From Candidatus Gastranaerophilales bacterium (GTDB lineage Bacteria > Cyanobacteriota > Vampirovibrionia > Gastranaerophilales > Gastranaerophilaceae), in contig CAJOPF010000027.1 of assembly GCA_905236205.1 (NCBI GenBank), positions 1 to 43,197 on the forward strand: a stretch of DNA of 43,197 nucleotides, in the 5' to 3' direction. Of this stretch, positions 8,817-17,301 are shown in pieces (position 1 is the stretch's first letter; each line of letters opens with the position of its first letter). Under the pieces are notes generated by a model, which saw only the letters and a program-made list of their open reading frames with translations, searched no databases and was not told where the DNA came from. The position numbers were made by a program, and so were the translations under genes.

Positions 8817-8885
8817 AATTTAACTATCAATCTACTCTTTACATGCCAGCATATTTTTTGTACGATTAAGAAAAAAGAGGAAGAT

Positions 8886-9227
8886 ATGGCAGATAAAGAC
8901 GATAAAGTTATAGATTTGTTTTCTAAAGTAAACAAAAATTTCACTCACGAAGAATTAGAACAAATAAAATTCTTTGAAGGGTTTCATTACGTAAAAATAA
9001 ATAAAGACAAAAACAACAAAAAATTTAACGCATCTCATTTAAAAAAATATGCTGAAGGCTGTCATTACATAGTTCGCGTAATGAGAGAGGTTGACGGTGA
9101 AGTTTGGATGTATAACTATGATGTTCGTAATGACGAATTATTCAAGTTTATGGAAAAATTTAACGAAAACAAACTTAACGGCACTATTATTGAAATAGAC
9201 AAGTATTTTCCGGAAGGATTAGCTTAA
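8886..9227 (+). CDS. Hypothetical protein (113 aa)
   Basis: ORF with AAGAGGAAG RBS, immediately upstream of the radical SAM gene. Confidence 0.65.
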   Translation: MADKDDKVIDLFSKVNKNFTHEELEQIKFFEGFHYVKINKDKNNKKFNASHLKKYAEGCHYIVRVMREVDGEVWMYNYDVRNDELFKFMEKFNENKLNGTIIEIDKYFPEGLA

Positions 9228-9229
9228 AA

Positions 9230-11734
9230 TTGGATTTTTTTGAACAATATCACGAAAGTTTGCACAAATGTTCAAAACCTTATCAATATGTTGGCGGAGA
9301 AGTATTTTCTGCCAATAAAGATTTTGATAAGGCTTCCGTTCGCTTTGCAATGTGTTTTCCCGACAAATATGAAATCGGTATAAGCAATTTAGGGGCAAGG
9401 ATTTTATATAACCAAATAAACAAACAAGAACATTTTATGGCAGACCGCGCTTACGCGCCCGAACCTGACTTTAAACCCGAAATATTATACGGGGTTGAAT
9501 CAAAAAGACCGCTGAATGAATTTGATATTGTAGGTTTTTCAATTCAGTACGAATTGTCTTATCCGACAATTTTGAAAATGTTGGAAATGTCAAAAATTTC
9601 TATCAGAAACAAAGACCGAAAAGAAAACGAACCTATTATAATAGCTGGCGGACCTTGCTGTTTTAACCCGTTGCCGATGTCGGAATTTATAGATATTTTC
9701 GTTGTCGGAGACGGAGAACAAGCAGTAGTAGAGCTGTGTGAAGTATTAGAAAAAACTAAAAACTTACCAAGACAGGAACGAATTAAAAAACTATGCGAAT
9801 TAAAGGGCTTTTGGTCTGCAAGTGTTGGCGGAGAAGTTGAAAAAAGAGTAGAACCGCTAACTTACGAAACAGCTCTGACAAAACACCCAATAGCATTTTC
9901 AGCCTCAATTCACGACAGAGCCATAGTTGAAATCCGCCGCGGCTGCGGAAGAATGTGCCGTTTTTGTCAACCTGGGCACGTAACACTACCAATCAGAGAA
10001 AGAAATGCCGAAGATATTATTAAAATCACAAAAGAACTCGTAAATAATACAGGATACGACGAATACTCTCTTTTATCACTATCTTCAAACGATTATTCAA
10101 ATATAAAAGAGGTAATTAAAGAATTAAGTTGTGACTTTGACAGAAAAAAAGTCGGAGTATCACTTCCAAGCCAGCGTATCGACGAATTTAACCTTGAACT
10201 TGCGCAACTTACGCAATCTGTCAGAAAATCAACAATGACACTCGCTCCTGAGGCTGGAAGTCAAAGGCTTAGAAATGTTATAAAGAAAAACATCTCCGAA
10301 GAACAAATCTTAAGTGCGGTTTTGCAGCTATACGAAAATGGCTGGAGCAGGATAAAGTTTTATTTTATTGTCGGACTACCAACAGAAACTCTTGAAGATA
10401 TGGATGAAATGGCAGCCTTAATGGAAAAAATCAGATACCGCTGCCGAGGGTTAAAACAAGAAAAAGGGCTTAAACATGGACTTGATGTAACCTGTACCCT
10501 TTCAATTTTTGTACCAAAACCCTTTACACCATTCCAATTCTGTCCGCAAATGGATTTGGACGAAGTAATGCATCATATCAACTATTTGAAAGAAAAAACA
10601 AAACACATAAAAGGATTAAAATTAAATTATCACGAACGTTTTGTATCTCAAATAGAAGCGGTATTAACCCGAGGAGACAAAACCTTGTGTAATTTTATTG
10701 AAAGTCTTTACAAAAAAGGCTGTTATTTAGACGCTTGGGGCGAATATTTTGACAAAAAAGTCTGGGAAGAAACGGCAACAGAATGTGGTCTAAACTTAAA
10801 AACTCTTGCTATGAGAGAATTTTCAACAGATGAAGATTTACCTTGGAATTTTATAAATGTCGGAATAGATAAACAGTGGCTTATTGATGAATATAAAAGA
10901 GCCTTTGAACAGCCTTTAGATTTTAATTTACAGCCAACTTGCGAACACAAATGCGTTAATTGCGGAGTATGCAAGACATTAAAAGTACACAAAATACTTG
11001 ATAGGCCTTACGTCGCGCAAGATTATAAAAAATCAGAACACACTCAAATTAACCCAAAAACAGCTCCTCATATAGAAACGTTCCGTTACAGGTTAAAAGT
11101 AACGAAACTCAGTATTTTAAGATATTTTTCACATCTTGACTGGCAAAATACCTTCTTAAAATCACTTTTAAGAACCAATTTAAAAGTGGCGTTCACACAA
11201 GGTTTTAACCCGACACCAAAAGTTTCAATGGGTATAGCCCTGCCATTATTTGTTGAGAGCGACTCTGAACTGGTTGATATTGAATTACTAAATGAAATAA
11301 CAACAGATGAATTTGAAAGAGAACTAAGTAAATTTTTACCTGACGGCTGCAAAATAATTTCAATAACTCAAACGGATAAAACTGCACCCGCCATTGATCA
11401 TACCGCACAATGGGCAGAATACAAAGTATCACTGATAAAAAAAGATGATTGTAATTTAAAATCTTTTATGTATAATTGTGATATGGTTTTATCTCGTGAA
11501 GAAATTTTACTCACGAAGAAAAACAAAAAAGGTTTACTAAAAACTTCAAATATCAAATCGTCAATTAAATCGTACACATTCAAAGACGATTGTTTGTATC
11601 TGACACTAAAAACAGGACAAGGTAGTGATATACCTGCTGTTAGAGCTGATGATGTTATGAAACTTATATCAGAAGATACTATTTTTAACATAAAACGTCT
11701 CCGATTTTTTGACGACAATGATATTGAACTGTGA
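9230..11734 (+). CDS. TIGR03960-type B12-binding/radical SAM protein fused to a DUF2344 (TIGR03936) domain; TTG start
   Basis: RRGCGRMCRFCQPGHV (radical SAM CxxxCxxC); C-terminal YRLKVTKLSILRYFSHLDWQNTFLKSLLRTNLKVAFTQGFNPTPKVSMGIALPLFVES is DUF2344-like. Confidence 0.9.
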   Translation: MDFFEQYHESLHKCSKPYQYVGGEVFSANKDFDKASVRFAMCFPDKYEIGISNLGARILYNQINKQEHFMADRAYAPEPDFKPEILYGVESKRPLNEFDIVGFSIQYELSYPTILKMLEMSKISIRNKDRKENEPIIIAGGPCCFNPLPMSEFIDIFVVGDGEQAVVELCEVLEKTKNLPRQERIKKLCELKGFWSASVGGEVEKRVEPLTYETALTKHPIAFSASIHDRAIVEIRRGCGRMCRFCQPGHVTLPIRERNAEDIIKITKELVNNTGYDEYSLLSLSSNDYSNIKEVIKELSCDFDRKKVGVSLPSQRIDEFNLELAQLTQSVRKSTMTLAPEAGSQRLRNVIKKNISEEQILSAVLQLYENGWSRIKFYFIVGLPTETLEDMDEMAALMEKIRYRCRGLKQEKGLKHGLDVTCTLSIFVPKPFTPFQFCPQMDLDEVMHHINYLKEKTKHIKGLKLNYHERFVSQIEAVLTRGDKTLCNFIESLYKKGCYLDAWGEYFDKKVWEETATECGLNLKTLAMREFSTDEDLPWNFINVGIDKQWLIDEYKRAFEQPLDFNLQPTCEHKCVNCGVCKTLKVHKILDRPYVAQDYKKSEHTQINPKTAPHIETFRYRLKVTKLSILRYFSHLDWQNTFLKSLLRTNLKVAFTQGFNPTPKVSMGIALPLFVESDSELVDIELLNEITTDEFERELSKFLPDGCKIISITQTDKTAPAIDHTAQWAEYKVSLIKKDDCNLKSFMYNCDMVLSREEILLTKKNKKGLLKTSNIKSSIKSYTFKDDCLYLTLKTGQGSDIPAVRADDVMKLISEDTIFNIKRLRFFDDNDIEL

Positions 11735-11752
11735 AAAGAAAAGGAATTATAA

Positions 11753-13480
11753 ATGAAAGAGAAAAAAAATTACGTATCAAACAATCACCCTGAAACAAAA
11801 AAAATTGTAATTGCGGAGCGTGACAATATCGGAGCTTTAATGCAAGGCGATAAAGTTTTAGACCTTTATATAAACAGAGGTGAAGTTCTTTTAGGTGATG
11901 TATATTTAGCAACGGTACAAAACGTTTTACCAAGTATTGATGCGGCATTTGTTGATGTAGGCGTTGATAAAATGGGATTTTTGCACGCACAAGACGTAAT
12001 GGGCAAGGGTGCATTAAAAGATAAGTTACAACCTAACCAAAAACTGGTTGTTCAGGTTGTTAAAGAACCTACAGGACACAAAGGTCCGAGAGTTACAACA
12101 GAAATTAGTTTACCGGGAAGATTTTTGGTTCTTATGCCAAGCGAACCAGGAATTAACGTAAGCCGCAAAATTGAATCTTCAAAAGAGCGTGCAAGACTAA
12201 AATCTATCGTAAGTCTTATGAAACCCGTAGGTGTCGGTGTAATTATAAGAACCGAAGCCGAAAACCAATCTGAAGCTGATATTCAAGAAGATTTGGAAAT
12301 TCTTTTGGAAAAATGGAATAACATAGTAACAGCTGCGGAATCGTTAACTCCACCAAATTTGTTATATCGTGACCAAGATTTATTATACAGAGTAATAAGA
12401 GAAGCCTGCTCTGAAGATGTAACAGAAATCATTGTAGATACGGCATTTGCACTAAACAGAGTTCAATCATTATTACAAAACTGGCACATGAACAAAAATA
12501 TTCAGGTTTCATTATACAAAGGTAATGAGCCGTTGTTAATTGCAACTAATGTTCATAAAGAAATCCGCGCAGCACTTAATATGAAAGTTAATATGCCGTC
12601 TGGTGGATATTTATTTATTCAGCAAACAGAAGCTCTTACCGTTATCGACGTTAACTCAGGTAAATTTGTAAGCTCTGCAACACAAGACGAAACCATTTTA
12701 AAAACAAATATCGAAGCGGTACACGAAATCGCACGTCAGTTACGCTTACGTAATATTGGCGGTATGATTATCATAGACTTTATTGATATGACATCACGTG
12801 TAGACAAGTTGGCTATTATGGAAGAACTTGAACTTGCAATAGAAGACGACAAAGCAAAACCTCAAGTAGGTCAACTGTCAGATTTAGGTCTTGTAGAAAT
12901 GACACGTCACAGACAAGGTCAGGCAATAGCGGAAGTCTTTGCTAAAAAATGTCCTCACTGTCATGGAGAAGGAATTTTAGTAGATGACTTTAAATTTGCA
13001 TCTCCGATAGCAGAAGGCGAATACAGAGCAAAAGCCGCTAAAATGAAATTACCTATCAGCGGATTTAAGAAAAATAATAATAAAAAACAAAACAATAACA
13101 ACAATAATCAACAACCTCAACAACAAGAGGTTATGGAGCAATCTCAACCAATTGAAATGACTTCCGAACAACCTTCAAATATTGCTCAGGAAGAAACACA
13201 AAAAAGAGATAACAAAAAAGGTAAAAAAACAAACAAACGTAATCTTAACAAACAACAACTAAACGAAGATGCAAACGTTAAAATTGCAGATACAATGATT
13301 ACGGCAGAAGAAGAAATAAAACCCGTAATCGCAGAACCTCAAGCTCAAGAAACCGTTCAGGTTGAAGCTGAAACACAAAATGAAGAAACTCCTAAAAAAA
13401 GCAAAAGACCAAACAGAGGCGGAGCAAAAACCAAACGTCAGCCAAGAAAAAGAAAAAGTGAGGAAACTGTTGCAGAATAA
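11753..13480 (+). CDS. rng: Ribonuclease E/G family protein
   Basis: S1 region, GPRVTTEISLPGRFLVLMP, TVIDVNSGKFVSS, RNIGGMIIIDFIDM, CPHCHGEG; Asn/Gln-rich then basic C-terminal tail. Confidence 0.92.
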   Translation: MKEKKNYVSNNHPETKKIVIAERDNIGALMQGDKVLDLYINRGEVLLGDVYLATVQNVLPSIDAAFVDVGVDKMGFLHAQDVMGKGALKDKLQPNQKLVVQVVKEPTGHKGPRVTTEISLPGRFLVLMPSEPGINVSRKIESSKERARLKSIVSLMKPVGVGVIIRTEAENQSEADIQEDLEILLEKWNNIVTAAESLTPPNLLYRDQDLLYRVIREACSEDVTEIIVDTAFALNRVQSLLQNWHMNKNIQVSLYKGNEPLLIATNVHKEIRAALNMKVNMPSGGYLFIQQTEALTVIDVNSGKFVSSATQDETILKTNIEAVHEIARQLRLRNIGGMIIIDFIDMTSRVDKLAIMEELELAIEDDKAKPQVGQLSDLGLVEMTRHRQGQAIAEVFAKKCPHCHGEGILVDDFKFASPIAEGEYRAKAAKMKLPISGFKKNNNKKQNNNNNNQQPQQQEVMEQSQPIEMTSEQPSNIAQEETQKRDNKKGKKTNKRNLNKQQLNEDANVKIADTMITAEEEIKPVIAEPQAQETVQVEAETQNEETPKKSKRPNRGGAKTKRQPRKRKSEETVAE

Positions 13481-13991
13481 AATTTTAACCGTAATATTTT
13501 CGATAATATGCTGTTTTATTATCAGTCAGCCTTCGTTTGCGGTTGATGAAGTTTCTGTTGTTCCAGTATCCCAATCCTATACGGAAGCGGTACAATCTGC
13601 GGCAAATCAAATAAATACTCAACAACAAACACAAGCAACCGAAAATAAAAACGAAACTCTTGCACATCAAGCTGTAACGGGAAGTATTGATGAAGCGGCT
13701 AATGCAATAAAAAATCAAACAGAGCAAAAAAGTGTTGTCGGTAACGAAATAAAAAAACAAACAAAAACAAAAAGAAGTTACGTAAATATTGTTTTTAAAT
13801 TTATACTTGCAATGATATGGGTTTGCATATCATCAGTCATCATCTTCATAATTTTAATTTCATACAAAAAACTTATTTTAAAGGGTAAACCTATAACTCC
13901 TACATACGAAAGTTTGGAAGGTTCTCTCGAAACCCCTAAAAATTTCAAAGAGGCAATTAAACTGTTTTTAGATAAAACTAAATGGAATTAA
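13458..13991 (+). CDS. Hypothetical exported/membrane protein; GTG start overlapping the end of rng
   Basis: The track ORF starts at 13362 inside rng. From GTG 13458: MRKLLQNKILTVIFSIICCFIISQPSFAVDE, a clear signal peptide; C-terminal TM FKFILAMIWVCISSVIIFIILISY. Confidence 0.65.
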   Translation: MRKLLQNKILTVIFSIICCFIISQPSFAVDEVSVVPVSQSYTEAVQSAANQINTQQQTQATENKNETLAHQAVTGSIDEAANAIKNQTEQKSVVGNEIKKQTKTKRSYVNIVFKFILAMIWVCISSVIIFIILISYKKLILKGKPITPTYESLEGSLETPKNFKEAIKLFLDKTKWN

Positions 13992-14019
13992 ATTAGTGAG
14001 TAGTGAGTTGTAAATAGAG
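13992..14019 (+). repeat. Short intergenic repeat, copy 1
   Basis: ATTAGTGAGTAGTGAGTTGTAAATAGAG; near-match to the reverse complement of 17241-17280. Confidence 0.55.
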
Positions 14020-14022
14020 TAT

Positions 14023-14955
14023 TTACAACAGTATTTGCAGAATAATTCCTGCAATAAATGCGGCAAATAAAAGAATGCCGACTATTTTTAAACATTCCTT
14101 CTTATCTTCATTATTTTGGAACAACACCAATAACCCCAAACCCGCATTTGAAGTAAGTCCTGCTATCAAAGCACCAAAAGCGATTACATGCTTTAAGTAA
14201 AGCATTACAATTAAAACTGAGGTTGCACAATTAGGAATTAAGCCGACAAAAGAAGCAACTATAACCTGTAATAAATGATTTACATTAAAAATATTCTGCA
14301 TTGTGTTTTGCGCATAAATAAGTACAAAATCCAAAAAACAATTAACGATTAAAATAAACACAAATACGTTCAAACAATGCTTTAAAGGGTGAATAAACAA
14401 ATTTGTAACCTGTGAATGTATTTCATTATGACAGCAACCACATTCGCAAACTTCAATTTTATCGGGAGTTTTTTTCAAATCTGTTTTAAAAATAAAATCT
14501 ACCGTATACCCTGCAAAAATACCAATACATACCTTTGTCGCAATCACAGGCAAAATTACGGAAAAGCTTTCGGGGTGCACAAGCAAAATCGGTACCGCTT
14601 CATCACTTGTTGAAATATATATTGCAACTAAAGTTCCCAAAGTAATAAACCGTTTTACATAAAGCATAGTAGCAATAACAGAAAAACCGCATTGAGGAAT
14701 TGAAGCAATAACACTACCGACAAAAGGTCCCCATATACGAGAACTTAGAGATAATTTTTCAATTTTTTCGGAAAAATAATTTTCAAAAATTTCTATAAAA
14801 AGAAAGATTATAAATAAAAACGGTATTAGGTTAATACTTTCGGCAACAGCTTCCTGCAAAAAAACAGGCACATGAACAAACTGCACAAACTTCATAATCA
14901 AGTCTATACAATGTTCATTAAAATTAGATATATGCTGTAAAAGTTGTATAATCAT
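14023..14955 (-). CDS. Putative 10-TM metal exporter/permease (ArsP_2-like)
   Basis: Two-fold repeated TM architecture with GSVIASIPQCGFSVIATMLYVKRFITLGTLVAIYISTSDEAVPILL and GLIPNCATSVLIVMLYLKHVIAFGALIAGLTSNAGLGLLVLF. Confidence 0.75.
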   Translation of the reverse strand: MIIQLLQHISNFNEHCIDLIMKFVQFVHVPVFLQEAVAESINLIPFLFIIFLFIEIFENYFSEKIEKLSLSSRIWGPFVGSVIASIPQCGFSVIATMLYVKRFITLGTLVAIYISTSDEAVPILLVHPESFSVILPVIATKVCIGIFAGYTVDFIFKTDLKKTPDKIEVCECGCCHNEIHSQVTNLFIHPLKHCLNVFVFILIVNCFLDFVLIYAQNTMQNIFNVNHLLQVIVASFVGLIPNCATSVLIVMLYLKHVIAFGALIAGLTSNAGLGLLVLFQNNEDKKECLKIVGILLFAAFIAGIILQILL

Positions 14956-14986
14956 ACAACTTGATTATAACACAAAACATAAATCA

Positions 14987-15718
14987 TTATTTGCAAGTTG
15001 TATTTGTTGTCCAATCAAGAGTAATACTTGAATTATTTTTGCATTTTCCTGAGCCATTTGCTTTTAAATAATCCATATTTCCTTGATTTATTACCCAGCC
15101 TGTACACCAATATCCTTCAGGAAAACAATCCCTTGTCAATGTAAAACCAGAATCATTATCATCTTGTGTCATAGCAGGGTAAACACCTTTTGAAGTAATG
15201 TAAAAAGCAAAATAATCTTTTCCAAAAGTGTTTGCACCCTTTTTGCCATCTAAATCAATATAAATATAACCGCATGTATAATACGCAGGACTTGATTCCG
15301 AATTTGAATTTGAAGTGGAACAACTTGGATTAAAACTAAAACTTACAGCTGTGCCATCCGCCAAAAGAACTGCATTATTTCCCAAAACATCATTCGTTTC
15401 ACTATTAAGAGCAGTATATTTTGAAGAAAAACAATCCGTCACTGCACTGCAAACTTTAGACGCTTTTAAAAAATCCTGTAATCGTTCTGAAAAATGCGCC
15501 GTTGCATTGTCACTCGGCCAGTCACTAACAGGTCCGTATACTCCTTCTGCGCGACCTAGAGCATCTGTGAGATTTTGATATATTTTTTTTACTTTTGCAA
15601 CTTTTTCTTTATCACCTGTTGAACTGTTTAAATTGGGCAGTGTTAAAGCGGATACTATACCAATTACACCCATTACAATAAGTGTTTCAGCTAATGTAAA
15701 TGCAATAAATTTTTTCAT
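14987..15718 (-). CDS. Type II/IV pilin-like protein (prepilin N-terminal methylation motif)
   Basis: MKKFIAFTLAETLIVMGVIGIVSALTLPNLNS: class III prepilin-like N-terminus (FTLAE). Confidence 0.85.
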   Translation of the reverse strand: MKKFIAFTLAETLIVMGVIGIVSALTLPNLNSSTGDKEKVAKVKKIYQNLTDALGRAEGVYGPVSDWPSDNATAHFSERLQDFLKASKVCSAVTDCFSSKYTALNSETNDVLGNNAVLLADGTAVSFSFNPSCSTSNSNSESSPAYYTCGYIYIDLDGKKGANTFGKDYFAFYITSKGVYPAMTQDDNDSGFTLTRDCFPEGYWCTGWVINQGNMDYLKANGSGKCKNNSSITLDWTTNTTCK

Positions 15719-15847
15719 ACTATAAAATTATCCTGTTTTCTACTTTGTATATAATCACTTTAACTTATAATATATAAATTATAAATTATATTATAAAATT
15801 TATAGCATTATTCAACAAATAAGTCAATATTTATATACTTATAAATT

Positions 15848-16066
15848 ATGAACAAAAAACAATTGCTTAAAAGATTTGGCAAAAATGTAAAAATTGAACG
15901 TATAAAACAAGATTTAACACAAGAAAAATTTGCGGAAAAAATGAATGTTTCACAAAATTATATTGCCAACATCGAATGTGGTAAAGCAAACATGTCGCTG
16001 GCGAAAGTTTTGGAATTATCAGAATTTTTGCAGGTTGATATAGGGGTTTTGCTAAAATTTGACTAG
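15848..16066 (+). CDS. XRE-family helix-turn-helix regulator
   Basis: LTQEKFAEKMNVSQNYIANIECGKANMSLAKVLELSEFL. Confidence 0.85.
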   Translation: MNKKQLLKRFGKNVKIERIKQDLTQEKFAEKMNVSQNYIANIECGKANMSLAKVLELSEFLQVDIGVLLKFD

Positions 16067-16558
16067 TTATTTCCCTAAGTATTTTTGTTCAATCAATTTT
16101 TTCAAGGCTCTTGAGTAAGGAGCTTTCGGTTCAATTTCAAGAACCTTATCCAGCAATTCTATTGCCCCCTCATAGTCTTCCAATTTTTTCTTTACTGTTG
16201 CCGCATAATAATAGGCATCAATAAACTTTTCATCCAATTCAACAGCCTTTAATAAATCCGAAAGAGCCTCTCTCAACTCATCTTCCGTCTTTGTCTCAAA
16301 GGCAAGAATTGTTTGAGCTCTGTTATAATACGCATCAATCATTTTTTCATCTATTTTTATAGCGTTTGAATAATTTTCATAAGCAGCTCTTAATTGGTTC
16401 AAATTATGGTAAACAACCGCCTTTGAAAAATGTATTAAGGCATTATCGCTATTCAGGTCAAGAGCTTTTTCAAGTGATTTTAAAGCATCCTGAAATTGTC
16501 CCTGATTTGTCAGTTTAATTCCTTCATCCAAATAAAATTTATAATCTTGTTCTGTCAT
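16067..16558 (-). CDS. TPR repeat protein
   Basis: Tandem TPRs (GQFQDALKSLEKALDLNSDNALIHFSKAVVY...). Confidence 0.85.
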   Translation of the reverse strand: MTEQDYKFYLDEGIKLTNQGQFQDALKSLEKALDLNSDNALIHFSKAVVYHNLNQLRAAYENYSNAIKIDEKMIDAYYNRAQTILAFETKTEDELREALSDLLKAVELDEKFIDAYYYAATVKKKLEDYEGAIELLDKVLEIEPKAPYSRALKKLIEQKYLGK

Positions 16559-16628
16559 TTTTGTATCCTCTTGTAAATATTAGTATGCTTATCCCGTCTT
16601 GTCAATTGCACATATCTTAACATAGGGG

Positions 16629-16657
16629 TTTACAATTTAATCATTTTATTATAGAAT
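16629..16657 (+). promoter_or_regulatory. Putative rimP-nusA promoter
   Basis: TTTACA (16629-16634), 17-nt spacer, TAGAAT (16652-16657). Confidence 0.4.
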
Positions 16658-16675
16658 TTAGTCAAGGTTTCTTTT

Positions 16676-16707
16676 AAAAGAGAACGGGCAAATCCCGTTC
16701 TCTTTTT
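16676..16707 (+). terminator. Intrinsic terminator-like hairpin in the rimP leader (putative attenuator)
   Basis: AAAAGAGAACGGG-CAAAT-CCCGTTCTCTTTT followed by T; 13-bp perfect stem ending 18 nt before the rimP ATG. Confidence 0.7.
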
Positions 16708-16725
16708 ATCATAAGGGATAGCATA

Positions 16726-17208
16726 ATGAAAGAAGAAATTAACAGACACGAAATTCTTGAAAAAATTACTCCTCTAATTGAAAATACGGCAATGAGATTT
16801 AATCTTATTCCTGTTGAAATAGAATTTGTAAAAGAAAATCATCGCTGGTATTTGAGAGTTTATTTGTTCTCATACGACCATCCTGTTACTCTGGAAGACT
16901 GTGAAAATGTTACACGCAGTATGGAAGACTTTTTGGACGAACTTATCCCTTGCAAATATTATCTTGAAGTTTCTTCTCCAGGGCTGGAAAGAAAATTCAA
17001 ATCAGAAAAAGAATATATAATATTCAGAGGCAGAAATGTAAGCATAAAGCTGAAAGAACCACCTCAAGACGGTTCGGAACAAATTTTCAAAGCAAAACTT
17101 GTTGACTATGATGAAAACGAAGGAATAACGGTTATCCGCCTTGAAGACGAAAAAGAAATGATTATTCCTATGGATAAGATTAAAAATACAAGATTATATT
17201 ACGAGTAA
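16726..17208 (+). CDS. rimP: Ribosome maturation factor RimP
   Basis: YYLEVSSPGLERKFKSEKEYIIFRGRNVSIKLKEP motif; followed by nusA. Confidence 0.92.
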   Translation: MKEEINRHEILEKITPLIENTAMRFNLIPVEIEFVKENHRWYLRVYLFSYDHPVTLEDCENVTRSMEDFLDELIPCKYYLEVSSPGLERKFKSEKEYIIFRGRNVSIKLKEPPQDGSEQIFKAKLVDYDENEGITVIRLEDEKEMIIPMDKIKNTRLYYE

Positions 17209-17240
17209 ATCGTAAATTGTGAACAGCCGGAAAATTAAAT

Positions 17241-17280
17241 TCTCTATTCACAACTCACAATTCACTACTCACGACTAACT
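17241..17280 (-). repeat. Short intergenic repeat, copy 2
   Basis: Reverse complement AGTTAGTCGTGAGTAGTGAATTGTGAGTTGTGAATAGAGA matches 13992-14019 with an 8-nt gap. Confidence 0.55.
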
Positions 17281-17301
17281 AATAAACGAAAGGAAGATAG
17301 A

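Noticed and set aside
9783-12014. Several minus-strand ORFs (69-109 aa) antisense to the radical SAM and rng genes
   Set aside because: Fully inside strong CDSs on the opposite strand, no recognisable domain or RBS.
13078-13128. AAC/CAA-rich tract as a possible DNA tandem repeat or CRISPR-like element
   Set aside because: It is in frame with the Asn/Gln-rich linker of RNase E/G and has no spaced repeat structure.
15720-15847. AT-rich TATAAATTATA-type palindromic stretch between pilin and XRE genes as an operator array
   Set aside because: Possible XRE operator, but the base composition makes such palindromes expected; not specific enough to claim.
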